Origin: Apoderus coryli
Lineage: Eukaryota > Arthropoda > Insecta > Coleoptera > Attelabidae
NCBI GenBank assembly: GCA_911728435.2
Contig: OU452208.1
Span: 1,364,001 to 1,428,000 of the forward strand
Direction of reading: 5' to 3'
DNA: 64,000 nucleotides
In this document: in pieces, positions 10,722-20,082 of the stretch
Numbering within the stretch: the stretch's first letter is position 1
Layout of the letters: every line of letters begins with the position of its first letter
Notes under the pieces: model-generated
Seen by the model: only the letters and a program-made list of their open reading frames with translations
Database searches by the model: none
What the model was told of the DNA's origin: nothing
Made by a program: the position numbers and the translations under genes

Positions 10722-11770
10722 ATTAATAATAATAATATAATAAATGACTTTATTGAGAACTTAGAAAAGTTACACAAAAGTCGAAGTCGATGCACAGCCT
10801 CCTAGCTTAACATATTAGCAATACTAAAGATAACTGCATAATAATAATAACAACAAAAACCCTGATACATAAAAAAAGGCAATGATTCCTGGATGCCCTG
10901 CGGCACTACGCAATGTCCTGGGCCCAGACACTGCCGTTCCCAAAATGACAACCTGACTTCTATCATTCACATACGTTCCGAGTAGAGACACAGCAGACTC
11001 CCCAAAGCCCAGTTAACCCACAATGGCCAGCAACAAACCATGACCAATGCGGTTAAATGCCCCTTGCGTAGTCCAACAGCAGCAATGCCGTCAATCGACC
11101 CTGATCTACCGCCCCCAATGCATCATCCAATATTTTAAGTCATGTCGTGGAGCAACTGTGACCCTGACGGAACCCAGACTGGACCTCCGACAACAACCCA
11201 TGCCCATCAAGATATGTTTTCATTTGATTGCAGATCACTCTCTCAATAACCTTGGAGATCGCTGGGAGTATATTAATCGGTCTATAAGATCCTTAAACGT
11301 TGATGGAGTTTTAGTTTTGGGATTGGAATGACATTGGCTTCTTTCCAACATGTTGGGAAGTTCCTCGTTTCTATATAGTAATTAACTAGATGCTGTATAA
11401 AGGGCATTATAAACGGACAACTACTACTACTAGCATATCAATAGTGATCATGTCACTGCCTACAGCATTTGACTTAATCCCAAGCAATGCATCAAGTATC
11501 TCCCCATGATCCACCATTGTAAATTCAAAGTTAATATCAGGCCTAATTTTAAATTGATCGTTCCTGGGTCCGGATTGTTGGTAGAAGTGGCCACAAAAAA
11601 ATCATTAATATTATCAACATCATGAATAAAAGACGGTATTGTGATATTTTCCCTTGCATAAATGTTTAGATCTCGTAATAATTTCTAATTTTGTTTAGAA
11701 GAATTTCCGCGGACTTTAGTTTCCAAATATAGTTTTTTCTCCCTTTTCACCTCAGACGACAGACGAATCT
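10722..11770 (-). mobile_element. Decayed LINE (RT domain, 3' end present)
   Basis: The tail is (ATT)n-like at 10722-10745, preceded on the minus strand by an AATAAA. Upstream on that strand the decayed reverse transcriptase is readable in pieces: SEVKREKKLYLETKVRGN, ELPNMLEEANVIPIPKTK, then YRPINILPAISKVIERVICN, GLLSEVQSGFRQGHSCSTT, and LKILDDALGAVDQGR with ALLLLDYARGI at the position of the first catalytic Asp (usual pattern D.s.AFD). Many stops and frameshifts break it, and the F/YADD box is not visible. It may be inserted within a larger element (see the 65 bp repeat region). Confidence 0.7.
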
Positions 11771-12090
11771 GACATGTTTAGCATTTCATATTAACTAAAT
11801 TAAAAATAAAGCCTTTAGATTTCGAGTGTCGTACAAATATGATTTAATTTATTTACAAAGCAGGTGCATCAAATCAATGGACGTACAGCAAGATAATTTT
11901 GAGTCTTATTTGGGCTTTTAAATTCTCTAACCATTGGTCCTAGTATATTTGAACCATACTGCACTTTGCAGTACACATAATACATATGTACCTATATGCT
12001 CGCGATTATTGATTGAATACAGAACAATAATCTCAATCTTTCGTAAAAATAATTTCCGGCGAACACAATTACGTAAAACAATTATTATAA

Positions 12091-12350
12091 CATTGGTTTA
12101 ACGTACAAAAGTCATAGATTCATGTTTCTCGTTCGTAACATTAATAACCTTCAGACATCGGTTTAATGTACAAAAGTCATAGATTAATGTTCATCGTTCG
12201 TAACATTAATAACCAGCTAACATCGGTTTTACGTATTGGAGACATAAACTAATCTTCATCGTTCGTAACATTAACAACCTGGTAACATCGTTTTAACGTA
12301 CAGGAGTTATAAATTAATGTCCATCATTCGTAAGATCAATAACCGGCGAG
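12091..12350. repeat. 65 bp tandem repeat, four units
   Basis: Four diverged units start at 12091, 12156, 12221 and 12286, exactly 65 bp apart. Each begins CATYGGTTTWAYGTA-like, then has a (g)TCATAGATT-like block, a TCGTTCGTAACATTAATAAC block and a short variable end. No coding frame. Sub-terminal tandem repeats of this kind are common in DNA transposons and Helitron-like elements. The flanks at about 9900 and 12520 may be the matching termini. Confidence 0.75.
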
Positions 12351-12689
12351 CATAAATTTATGTTCTTTATTTATTAATTCAACGTACAGAATTCGCTACC
12401 GAATTTATGTACGAACGTTCATTGTATTAATGTCACCCATCATCGGCTCAAATTTAATGTTGACGTTCATTGATTTGAAGCACTTTTTTATTAATATCAC
12501 GTACCTTTTCGGTACAGTGTATACATAACATTTTCGATAGCGGGGACAGATTGGTCTCACATCGAAAAATTCTAAATTCACTCTCTTATTTTCTACATAA
12601 ATATTTTTTTACCTATCAATAAAATAGGTACCGTTTCTTTACAAAGAAAATTATTTACAATACATTGAAATTGATCATCGGGTAGTTTT

Positions 12690-13445
12690 CGTGGAAATAA
12701 TGTTAATCGAGGACGCCAACGTACAATTAGGACCTCGGAGGTAGTTTTAAACAGAATTGGAGATGATCTGAAGTTAAACTGTAGACATTCTACGAGAGCA
12801 GTTACTCCATCCGTATGATGTCCAACAGGTGCAAAATCTTTTGCCAATAGACCCTGAAAGTCGGCTGACGTTTTGCCGTTTCATCGAGACAATGAAAATA
12901 CCAAATGCAAACATACATAGGAAAATTTTATATACGGACGAAGCTGCGTTCACGAGATCGGGAATTATATATTTATGTAAGAATACCTTAACGTGTCAAC
13001 GGTTCATGTGACTTTTAAAGACAATTTATTACCAGACGTGTCTAACAAATATTTTTAGTTTATAGGCTGGGAATAATTATTTGTTATCTTTTCCATAATA
13101 TTAAGTGAGTTACATGTTCTACTTTTGTGTGTTTATATTATAGTAGATTTATAGATGATAGAGTAGGAAAGAAAGGACTCTTGGTAAAAAGAAAGGAACA
13201 CTTATTGTTGGGCCGGCATATAGAACGGATGCCATAATTGATATTATATTCTGATTTTATTAAATGATTCTTGTTTATTGGAAAATATAAAGTTGTTATT
13301 GAAAATTTCTTGTTTTCTTACATTTACATAACGAACATATTATGTATTGCGATAAAAATCCTCATGCCTTCCGGGAGAAACATTTCCAGCATGAATTTAG
13401 AATTCATGTTTGGACAGGTATGATTGACAATTTCATTATTCAACG
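12690..13445 (+). pseudogene. Mariner-like transposase split by a 340 bp insertion
   Basis: The + strand encodes RGRQRTIRTSEVVLNRIGDD near 12705-12770, then in other frames LREQLLHPYDVQQVQNLLPI, ESRLTFCRFIETMKIPNANI and KILYTDEAAFTRSGI (first catalytic Asp), to about 12970. The protein then breaks off and resumes near 13335 with CDKNPHAFREKHFQHEFRIH and VWTGMIDNFII. The intervening stretch of about 340 bp does not fit the protein and looks like a later insertion. An IS630-type end GGACACCCTGTATA at 13798-13811 probably closes the element. Dead copy. Confidence 0.65.
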
Positions 13446-14580
13446 AACCGATGTGTATTTGGCATTACAACTGTAATGCCAAATCTCTTCTTGCAAAACA
13501 CTATACCCAATTTATTGGAGTACTGCGTGCCAAAATGTGTTTTTTTTTTGTTGAGAAACAGAGCCTAGCGCAAATTTTAGAAGAGACACGCGCCATTTTT
13601 AATTTTCTAGGCATTAACACAATATTGCATTTGCGTCAAAGCACGCCAATAATAGTAGTCATTCTTAGTTCTAAAATTAGTGAAAATCGATAAAGGCGTT
13701 TGTAAATTATTCCGCAAAAACGATATTAAGTTTAGAACTTTAGCGGCCAAACTTTAGTTGAGGAATTTGTGGTTAAGCGCTGTGCAGTCATTTCATGGAC
13801 ACCCTGTATACCTACGTAAATAAGTAGTTTTAAAAAAATGTCATATACTTTAACCAAATTCTCGCAAATTTGGTACAAAAATACTATGGGATATGTCTAG
13901 GTGCTGATTAACTGTTAGGGAGCAATGAGCATTGGCAAGAGGTTTAAAAATTTAAATAATTCATACCTCTTAAACTTATCCGAAATATTGAATAATTTTT
14001 CATTGGTTAACCGAACACATTAACCTTAAAAAAAATCAAATTTAACTCTATATTTTTCACCGATCGTCGTCGCCTTGGGACACACTGTAAATTAAACAAA
14101 GGAAAAGTTGAAAATACCAACAGAGGCAAAAAAGTGAGAATAGGCGATAAAAGAAAGGTAAAGCTTAGTTATTTAACACTATGTATTATTCAGTAGAATG
14201 GTTTTATTTTCGTCGATTCTTCTTTGTTATGGTTTAGTCCTTTTTACCTGATCCTCAGTTATTGCATCCTTTTTGGTACAGCATGTTTTTCCATGTATAT
14301 GAGTATTTTTAGATAGGGTATTTTATACTATACCACTTTCTTCGGGACTATACTTCTTTACCCATTTACGGCTAATGTAATAATTAAATTAAAATTATCA
14401 TTTTTTTTGTACTCGTATTTTCAGCTCATCATACACATAATATTGCATGTGGTATATGAAGTTATTTGTTTCATGAAATAAAATGAAAAATATATATATA
14501 TTGAAATTAAGGCTAGTCACAAGACTTACATTTCGAGAGTTTGGTGATTGCTGGTTGATAGTACCTTAGAAGTTTTGGGA
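13446..14580. other. Transposon tail plus repeat fragments, no gene
   Basis: Up to 13811 this is probably the decayed remainder of the preceding transposase element. At about 13850-13925 there is an inverted partial copy of the repeat family also found at about 23.6 kb and 44.9 kb (shared blocks around TTTGGTACAAAAATACT and AGGTGCTGATTAACT). The rest is AT-rich with no recognised feature. Confidence 0.45.
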
Positions 14581-14775
14581 AAAGTAACCATACTATTGTT
14601 TTGAAAATTTAAGTGTTTACTCAGGTCAACCCAATCTATCAGTCTATAATATTGTGATACTTGTACGACTTCTTGTTATATCGAAAGTTTTCATATTTCA
14701 AATGGATTTCCCATCAATTTTGAAGTATTTTATTTTATCACTTCCCTATTCCCTATCTTCAACTGTTTTTGAATG
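14581..14775 (+). repeat. Dispersed repeat A, copy 1
   Basis: This 190 bp block (AAGTAACCATACTATTGTTT onwards) is nearly identical to 18290-18480. It matches in inverted orientation 16320-16450 and more distantly 59895-60012. It holds no coding frame. It ends in a mariner/IS630-like context near other CAGGGTG-type ends, so it is probably the sub-terminal part of a MITE family. Confidence 0.65.
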
Positions 14776-15399
14776 AATAGTTTATTTTGATTTTTTTTTG
14801 GTCCAAAACAGGTCTCGGGAAAATATTCGCCATTTTGTATATCATCTTAAGAATATTAACCATCTTGAGCGAATGACGCACTTGGTTACAGGGATGGCGC
14901 AAATGGCATACCCTGTATATTATCAAATATTCTGAAATACAATCAAATTTACTTTCAAATTATATATCATGTTCCTATACCTAAACTGTAAGGTTTCTGA
15001 AATAAAAACAAGTTTGTATAACAATTGGATCATGTGAGGTAATGAAAAATTGTAATTATAATATTTTGACACTTAGTGGTATTTATGTGTGCTGAACCTT
15101 AACAAAACAGAAGAAAAATATCACTCTAATGAAGTTTTAATTAATATGTCTATTATTCATGAGCAAATTGACAAATTTATAGAAATAACATGAGAAAGTT
15201 TAATGAAATCTATCCCGATTTACAACCGATGAACAAGAGAAAGTTTGCACGGCCACAAAATAATTTTATTAACTATGGGTCATAATTGAAGACAAACTAC
15301 TTATATTATGTCAAAAAACAAACATGTATAGTGAAAAAACAAATAACAAAGCGAACAAAATAACATTGCGATAAAAAAAAAGCAAAACATTTATAATAA

Positions 15400-16180
15400 A
15401 TTTTCAAAATGACGACCATTTTGAAATCCGGGTCATTACAGTAGATTTGTGGCCCTCCTAGTTTCACTGACATCTAGCTCTTCAATGCAGTTGATCACTC
15501 GTTGACGCATATCTTCATTACTCGTTATAGGTGTCATGTAAACTTTCCTTTTCAAATTGACCTCGCAGGCCTATGGCACCGCCCTAACCGTCTGTACCAT
15601 CGATCGTTGAACATGTGGAAGAACTCTGTTGTTACTTCCCTAGTGCAATGAGGGGTTGTCCCGTCCAGTTGAAACCAACATGTACGATATTCTTCTAATG
15701 GCAGGTTATCCAAAAAATCGTGAACCACTGACTTTAGAATAAGAAGATACTTCTCGGAACTTAATATTTCATCGTAAATATGAAACCTTATTTGGTTATA
15801 TTTAAAAAAGCCAAAAAGGTTAAAACTATATTTGTCCTGTATATCTGTTTCTTTAAACGCATAAGGATTTTGTTCAGCTCAGAAATGTTCATTTCTTCTG
15901 TTAAATATACCTTCCCGTGTAAATTTAGCTTCATCTGCCAAATTATTTTCTTTAAAAAGTCAGGATCTTTTTGGATGCGTATCAGAACTGTTTCACAAAA
16001 TTCTATTCTATATTGATAATCTTCTGGTTTCAAGGCTTGCACTCTTATAAACTTGTATGGATGCATGTCGTGGTTTTTTGTTAAATCTTTTGAATGGAAA
16101 CGTAGTTAAACCTAAATCTCTTGCACTTCTGATGGAAGCTTGAGCAAAAGCGTTAAACTAGCCTAAAACATTGATTATGT
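15400..16180 (-). pseudogene. Mariner/IS630-type transposase remnant
   Basis: Reading the minus strand: AQASIRSARDLGLTTFPFKR (about 16150), then HPYKFIRVQALKPEDYQYRI, EFCETVLIRIQKDPDFLKKI and IW at the site of the first catalytic block. After frame changes come YLLILKSVVHDFLDN, LPLEEYRTCWFQLDGTTPHC (second catalytic Asp in the QLDG block) and TREVTTEFF to about 15600. The third catalytic block is degraded. Imperfect ends occur at about 14917 (ACCCTGTATATTATC) and 16300 (ATAGGGTGTTTCATTTG). Sub-terminal blocks are shared with about 60.5-61.1 kb. Non-functional. Confidence 0.65.
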
Positions 16181-16319
16181 TAGTATAGTTTCGCTTTCAG
16201 TTTTGACCATAATTATTTTGTAACCGTGCAAACTTTCTCTTGTTCATTGGTTGTAACATGTCATTAAACTTTCTGCATGTTCTATAATATAATAATATAT
16301 AGGGTGTTTCATTTGAAAT

Positions 16320-16452
16320 AAGATATTTGGTATCAACTTCCGGTATAAGCGGAAGTCGTACAAATATGACAATATTATATACTGATAGATTGGGTAGACC
16401 TGAGTACTTAATCACTTACATTTTCAAAACAATAGTATGGTTACTTTTCCCA
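16320..16452 (-). repeat. Dispersed repeat A, inverted copy
   Basis: This is the reverse complement of the repeat at 14581 and 18290: it contains AACTTCCGGTATAAGCGGAAG, ACTGATAGATTGGGT and CAAAACAATAGTATGGTTACT. It lies just outside the candidate end of the 14.9-16.3 kb transposase element, so that element is bracketed by inverted copies of repeat A. Confidence 0.6.
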
Positions 16453-16559
16453 GGTACCATTAACCAGCAATCACCCTGTATTCCAAAAAATTATTGCTTT
16501 AAGTACAATTTAAAAAATTATAAAACAGTAACTACGGAGTTCTCGATAACATAATAACA

Positions 16560-16740
16560 AAATCGGTGGTGTCACCCCAAAACTTTCCCGACAAGTTATA
16601 ATATAATCAAAAATATATGACCTGCTTAACGAAACATAATTTTAATAATAATAATTATTATAATTGTGATATTTTCATTATTACCAATAAACTAACGTAA
16701 CAAACTAACTACATTATTCAAAAATTATAAAAAAAAAAGT
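16560..16740. repeat. Dispersed repeat B, copy 1
   Basis: About 180 bp (CCCCAAAACTTTCCCGACAAG, then ATATGACCTGC, CGAAACATAATTTTAATAAT) matches 59688-59860 with scattered differences. In both places it lies beside repeat A, so A and B are probably parts of one interspersed family. Confidence 0.6.
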
Positions 16741-16742
16741 AT

Positions 16743-16815
16743 TGCCAGAGCTGGGATTCGACCCCAAAACCTTCTGCAAGCGAAGCGAACGCCCTACCAA
16801 TGACGCCACAGAAAC
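16743..16815 (-). tRNA. tRNA-like sequence (Ala-CGC-like), probably a pseudogene or SINE head
   Basis: The minus strand has an A-box-like TGGCGTCATTGGTAGGGCG, an anticodon-arm region with loop TTCGCTT (anticodon CGC by position), and a B-box-like GGGGTCGAATCCC forming a T arm (TTGGG/CCCAG). It is followed at once by a run of ten T, a pol III terminator. The acceptor arm pairs poorly, which argues against a working tRNA. It may be a tRNA pseudogene or a tRNA-derived SINE head without a body. Confidence 0.4.
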
Positions 16816-16944
16816 CTGGTTAGAAATATTGTATTTTATAAAAGGATGTGTTTGGGATAAATTTATCTAGTTTTATCAACGATAAAACTAGATGTCGCCA
16901 AACACATCCTCTGTAACGTGTGGGGTATATACCACATTATTTAC

Positions 16945-17044
16945 GAGAGTTTGGCTGTCGACTACTGACCGATCACCACTGATGAGTCGTGGATCGACGA
17001 AACGGCCGTCTGGTGAAAGTATAGTGGTTGACAGACAAACTCTC
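16945..17044 (+). ncRNA. Type I hammerhead ribozyme, copy 1
   Basis: Core: CTGATGA (16979-16985), stem II GTCG/CGAC with loop TGGAT (16986-16998), GAA (16999-17001), and a minimal stem III from the self-complementary ACGGCCGT (17002-17009). The predicted cleavage site follows C17010 (GTC before TGGTGA). Stem I pairs TCACCA with TGGTGA. After an internal loop it extends by CTGTCGAC/GTTGACAG (one G-U) and GAGAGTTTG/CAAACTCTC with one mismatch between them. The internal loops are where type I ribozymes make loop-loop contacts. Every invariant core residue is present, so self-cleavage in the + strand RNA is expected. Confidence 0.88.
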
Positions 17045-17277
17045 GGATTTTAAGTCTTGTTTTGTTAAACAAGCCCATTTCAAATATATGCGATCCCGCT
17101 TAAGGGAGTATCGGCGCGTCTATGTCTTGGTAGTTGCTTTATGGGGTCAGAGACCTCCCAGGCAGCCGATATAGGAACTGTTGTTCACTCGGCGTACTAC
17201 CAACGATAAAACTAGATGTCGCCAAACACATCCTTTTACATCTCTGTACCGTGTGGGGTATATACCACATTATTTAC

Positions 17278-17377
17278 GAGAGTTTGGCTGTCGACTACTG
17301 ACCGATCACCACTGATGAGTCGTGGATCGACGAAACGGCCGTCTGGTGAAAGTATAGTGGTTGACAGACAAACTCTC
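17278..17377 (+). ncRNA. Type I hammerhead ribozyme, copy 2
   Basis: The CTGATGA core is at 17312-17318, exactly 333 bp after copy 1, with the same stem II, GAAA, palindromic stem III and stem I arms. I see no difference from copy 1 inside the ribozyme. Cleavage of this and the adjacent copies would release a unit-length 333 nt RNA. Confidence 0.88.
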
Positions 17378-17610
17378 GGATTTTAAGTCTTGTTTTGTTA
17401 AACAAGCCCATTTCAAATATATGCGATCCCGCTTAAGGGAGTATCGGCGCGTCTATGTCTTGGTAGTTGCTTTATGGGGTCAGAGACCTCCCAGGCAGCC
17501 GATATAGGAACTGTTGTTCACTCGGCGTACTACCAACGATAAAACTAGATGTCGCCAAACACATCCTTTTACATCTCTGTACCGTGTGGGGTATATACCA
17601 CATTATTTAC

Positions 17611-17710
17611 GAGAGTTTGGCTGTCGTCTACTGACCGATCACCACTGATGAGTCGTGGATCGACGAAACGGCCGTCTGGTGAAAGTATAGTGGTTGACAG
17701 ACAAACTCTC
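17611..17710 (+). ncRNA. Type I hammerhead ribozyme, copy 3
   Basis: The core is at 17645-17651, again 333 bp downstream. One substitution lies in the outer stem I (CTGTCGTC in place of CTGTCGAC), which costs one pair but leaves the core and inner stem I intact. The downstream half of this unit has a few more substitutions than units 1 and 2. Confidence 0.87.
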
Positions 17711-17908
17711 GGATTTTAAGTCTTGTTTTGTTAAACAAGCCCATTTCAAATATATGCGATCCCGCTTAAGGGAGTATCGGTGCGTCTATGTGTTGGTAGT
17801 TGCTTTATGGGGTCAGAGACCTCCCAGGCAGCCGAAATAGGAACTGTTGTTCACTCGGCGTACTACCAACGATAAAACTAGATGTCGCCAAACACATCCT
17901 TTTACATC

Positions 17909-18287
17909 ACTCTTAAGTTTGTCAAAATCGAATAAGGCGTTTAGAAGTTACAGCTATTTAAAGAATTACACATTGAATGGCTTCCGCCACTCTTATTAAG
18001 GATCGTACATCAACAAGCCTCAGACAAAAGTGGTGTAAAATTGTCTAGGCTTTTTCATGATGTTACCATATTTTTATCTATATTTGGAAATTTTCGGAGA
18101 AATTAAGCATTTTAAGTCTTTAAATGAAATAACGCCCCCTTGTGGCGAAATGCGGAACTTGAAAATAATTTCTAGAATTTTTTCATGACCACTTTAATTG
18201 AAAAAAAAAATCCCCCAACGTTCTACGACCAATAGTTTCCGAGATACAACCGCTTGCCACGCTTAGTGGATCAGCCTGTATATTCAG
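17909..18287. other. Non-coding between ribozyme array and repeat A
   Basis: No gene recognised. The sequence ends in GATCAGCCTGTATATTC near 18270, which resembles a decayed mariner/IS630-type end. Otherwise AT-rich. Confidence 0.35.
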
Positions 18288-18495
18288 AGTAACCATACTA
18301 TTGTTTTGAAAATTTAAGTGATTACTCAGGTCAACCCAATCTATCAGCCTATAATATTGTGATACTTGTACGACTTCCTGTTATATCGAAAGTTGATACC
18401 AAATTTCATATTTCAAATGGATTCCCCATCCATTTTGAAGTATTTTATTTTAACACTTCCCTATCTTCAACTGTTTTTGAATGAATAATTTATCT
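18288..18495 (+). repeat. Dispersed repeat A, copy 2
   Basis: Nearly identical to 14581-14775 over the whole length (AGTAACCATACTATTG through CTTCAACTGTTTTTGAATGA). One extra block, GATACCAAATTT, is present here and missing there. Confidence 0.7.
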
Positions 18496-20082
18496 CAAAT
18501 TTTTTTTAGCGCGTTCAAAGTAAAATTCATATAAATTAACGAGTTAATTTTATTGGGTCCGTCATATCACAGAAATATTTTGTCACCCCTATAGCATATT
18601 CCAATAATTTTAAATAACATGGAATAATAATAATAAGTCGAAATACTGGTAAATTTGTTATATGTATTATTATAGTAGGAAACTGCAATTGACGTTTATT
18701 GATAACAAAACATCAATGATCAAAGAACTTAGCAATAAAATTAACTAAGTAATATAAATATCTAGTTAATTCCGATTCAATTAATTTTTTATTTAAACAT
18801 AAATTTAACTTTAGTATGCATTTAATACAATCTATTTTTGCAATCCATGAACCAAACGTGGCGTCGTAAAAATCTATTATTTTGTAGAGTTTTTAGGATT
18901 GCCATTTTATAGTGAAATTATTTTATTTCTATATGCACAGAGAAAAATCTATCATATCACGAACCATATGCACATTCAATCAATGATAGCATATATTACG
19001 TATTCCACAATCAAAGCTACATTTCTTTCAATTATACTTATATGATTAATTGCGAAACATATGACTTTATTGCTTTAAGTATAAGAATTAATTGACTTCC
19101 AATCAAATGCCTCAATTATAAGAATATATTGAAATTAAATAAAAAGTATTGATTGGACTAAGTGTCACTATCGTTGATAGAACATTTATTGCTTTTTAAG
19201 GGGAATACAGAAATTATAGACAGAATATATTTTGGTATTGAAATAATTGTTTTGTCATTTTAAATCAATTTTATATATAATCCTGGAGAGAAATTAATTA
19301 CTTAATTTAATAAAACTATCACGTTAACTAATTGTATGAAATAAAAGAAAGTTTTTATTCAAAAACAGTTTTATTAATTCTATAATACATTGTATTGTAA
19401 TAAAAAAAATATTACTCTATAATCACAGTACAAAAAATAAACAATACATTAAAAGATGTATGTCATTCTAATACATGAACATTGAACATGTACGACTAAC
19501 AAAATATTAAACCAAATATCGTATTTGTGCTTTTTTACCATATCTTCATAGTGTCCCACTCCCACTCCGTACTTTGTATACTGTATACCTACATCGTGTT
19601 AAAAGAGGATATTTTGAATTTTGAGGTTATCTGAGGTTGCAAAAATGTATTCCATGCTGCCATGCTATACTGGTTAATGTGAAATAAAAAGCTTAATATT
19701 CATAACTTTTGAATGGAACACCCTGAATAGTTTTGTTAAAACGTTTTTATTATGCATTATAGGTACCTCTTAAATCATTTGTTGGCTAGACCGATCTTTA
19801 ATAGTATTGTTCGAAAAGCTTACACAAAATAATTTATAGTAAAAAACTTATGATTAGATATACTTAGTTAGGAGTAAAACTTACCGGAGAATATTGGAAT
19901 TAGTTTGTCCAATTCTGAGGCGTTTCAGAAGTCTTCCATAATATATTATTGCAGATTATAGAACTTAACTATATAGACACGCGCTACCGGCACACAAATA
20001 GAATAAATATATAAATGTAACATAACCTATTGTTTTAAGCTTTGCTAGTGACTAGGGAGTTCCGAAATTTCCCGATACATCA

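Larger units (their letters stand above)
16839..17908 (+). repeat. Retrozyme-like tandem array, three 333 bp units plus partial end
   Basis: Three tandem units (GATAAAACTAGATGTCGCC at 16881, 17205, 17538, and a partial fourth start at 17871) repeat every 333 bp; the first unit has a 9 bp deletion. The units are nearly identical, far more so than neighbouring repeats, suggesting recent amplification or homogenisation. Each carries one complete type I hammerhead ribozyme. The left edge (TAAAAGGATGTGTTTGG, 16839-16855) is an inverted copy of the right edge (CCAAACACATCCTTTTA, 17888-17904). This combination matches animal retrozymes and ribozyme-bearing satellites such as those of schistosomes and cave crickets. 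No protein is encoded. Confidence 0.85.

Noticed and set aside
11047..11331. 94-codon + strand frame
   Set aside because: It is the complement of the decayed LINE RT read on the minus strand.
12593..12847. Minus-strand frame with CIVNNFLCKE, similar to CIVNDLKHK at 9904
   Set aside because: The + strand here encodes a clear transposase (RTIRTSEVVLNRIGDD, KILYTDEAAFTRSG). The peptide likeness is only five residues.
16197..16554. Short frames on both strands
   Set aside because: They fall within dispersed repeat A and its flanks; no recognisable protein.
16839..17908. CRISPR-like array
   Set aside because: The units are 333 bp direct repeats without short repeat/unique spacer alternation, in a eukaryotic context. 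They hold hammerhead ribozymes.
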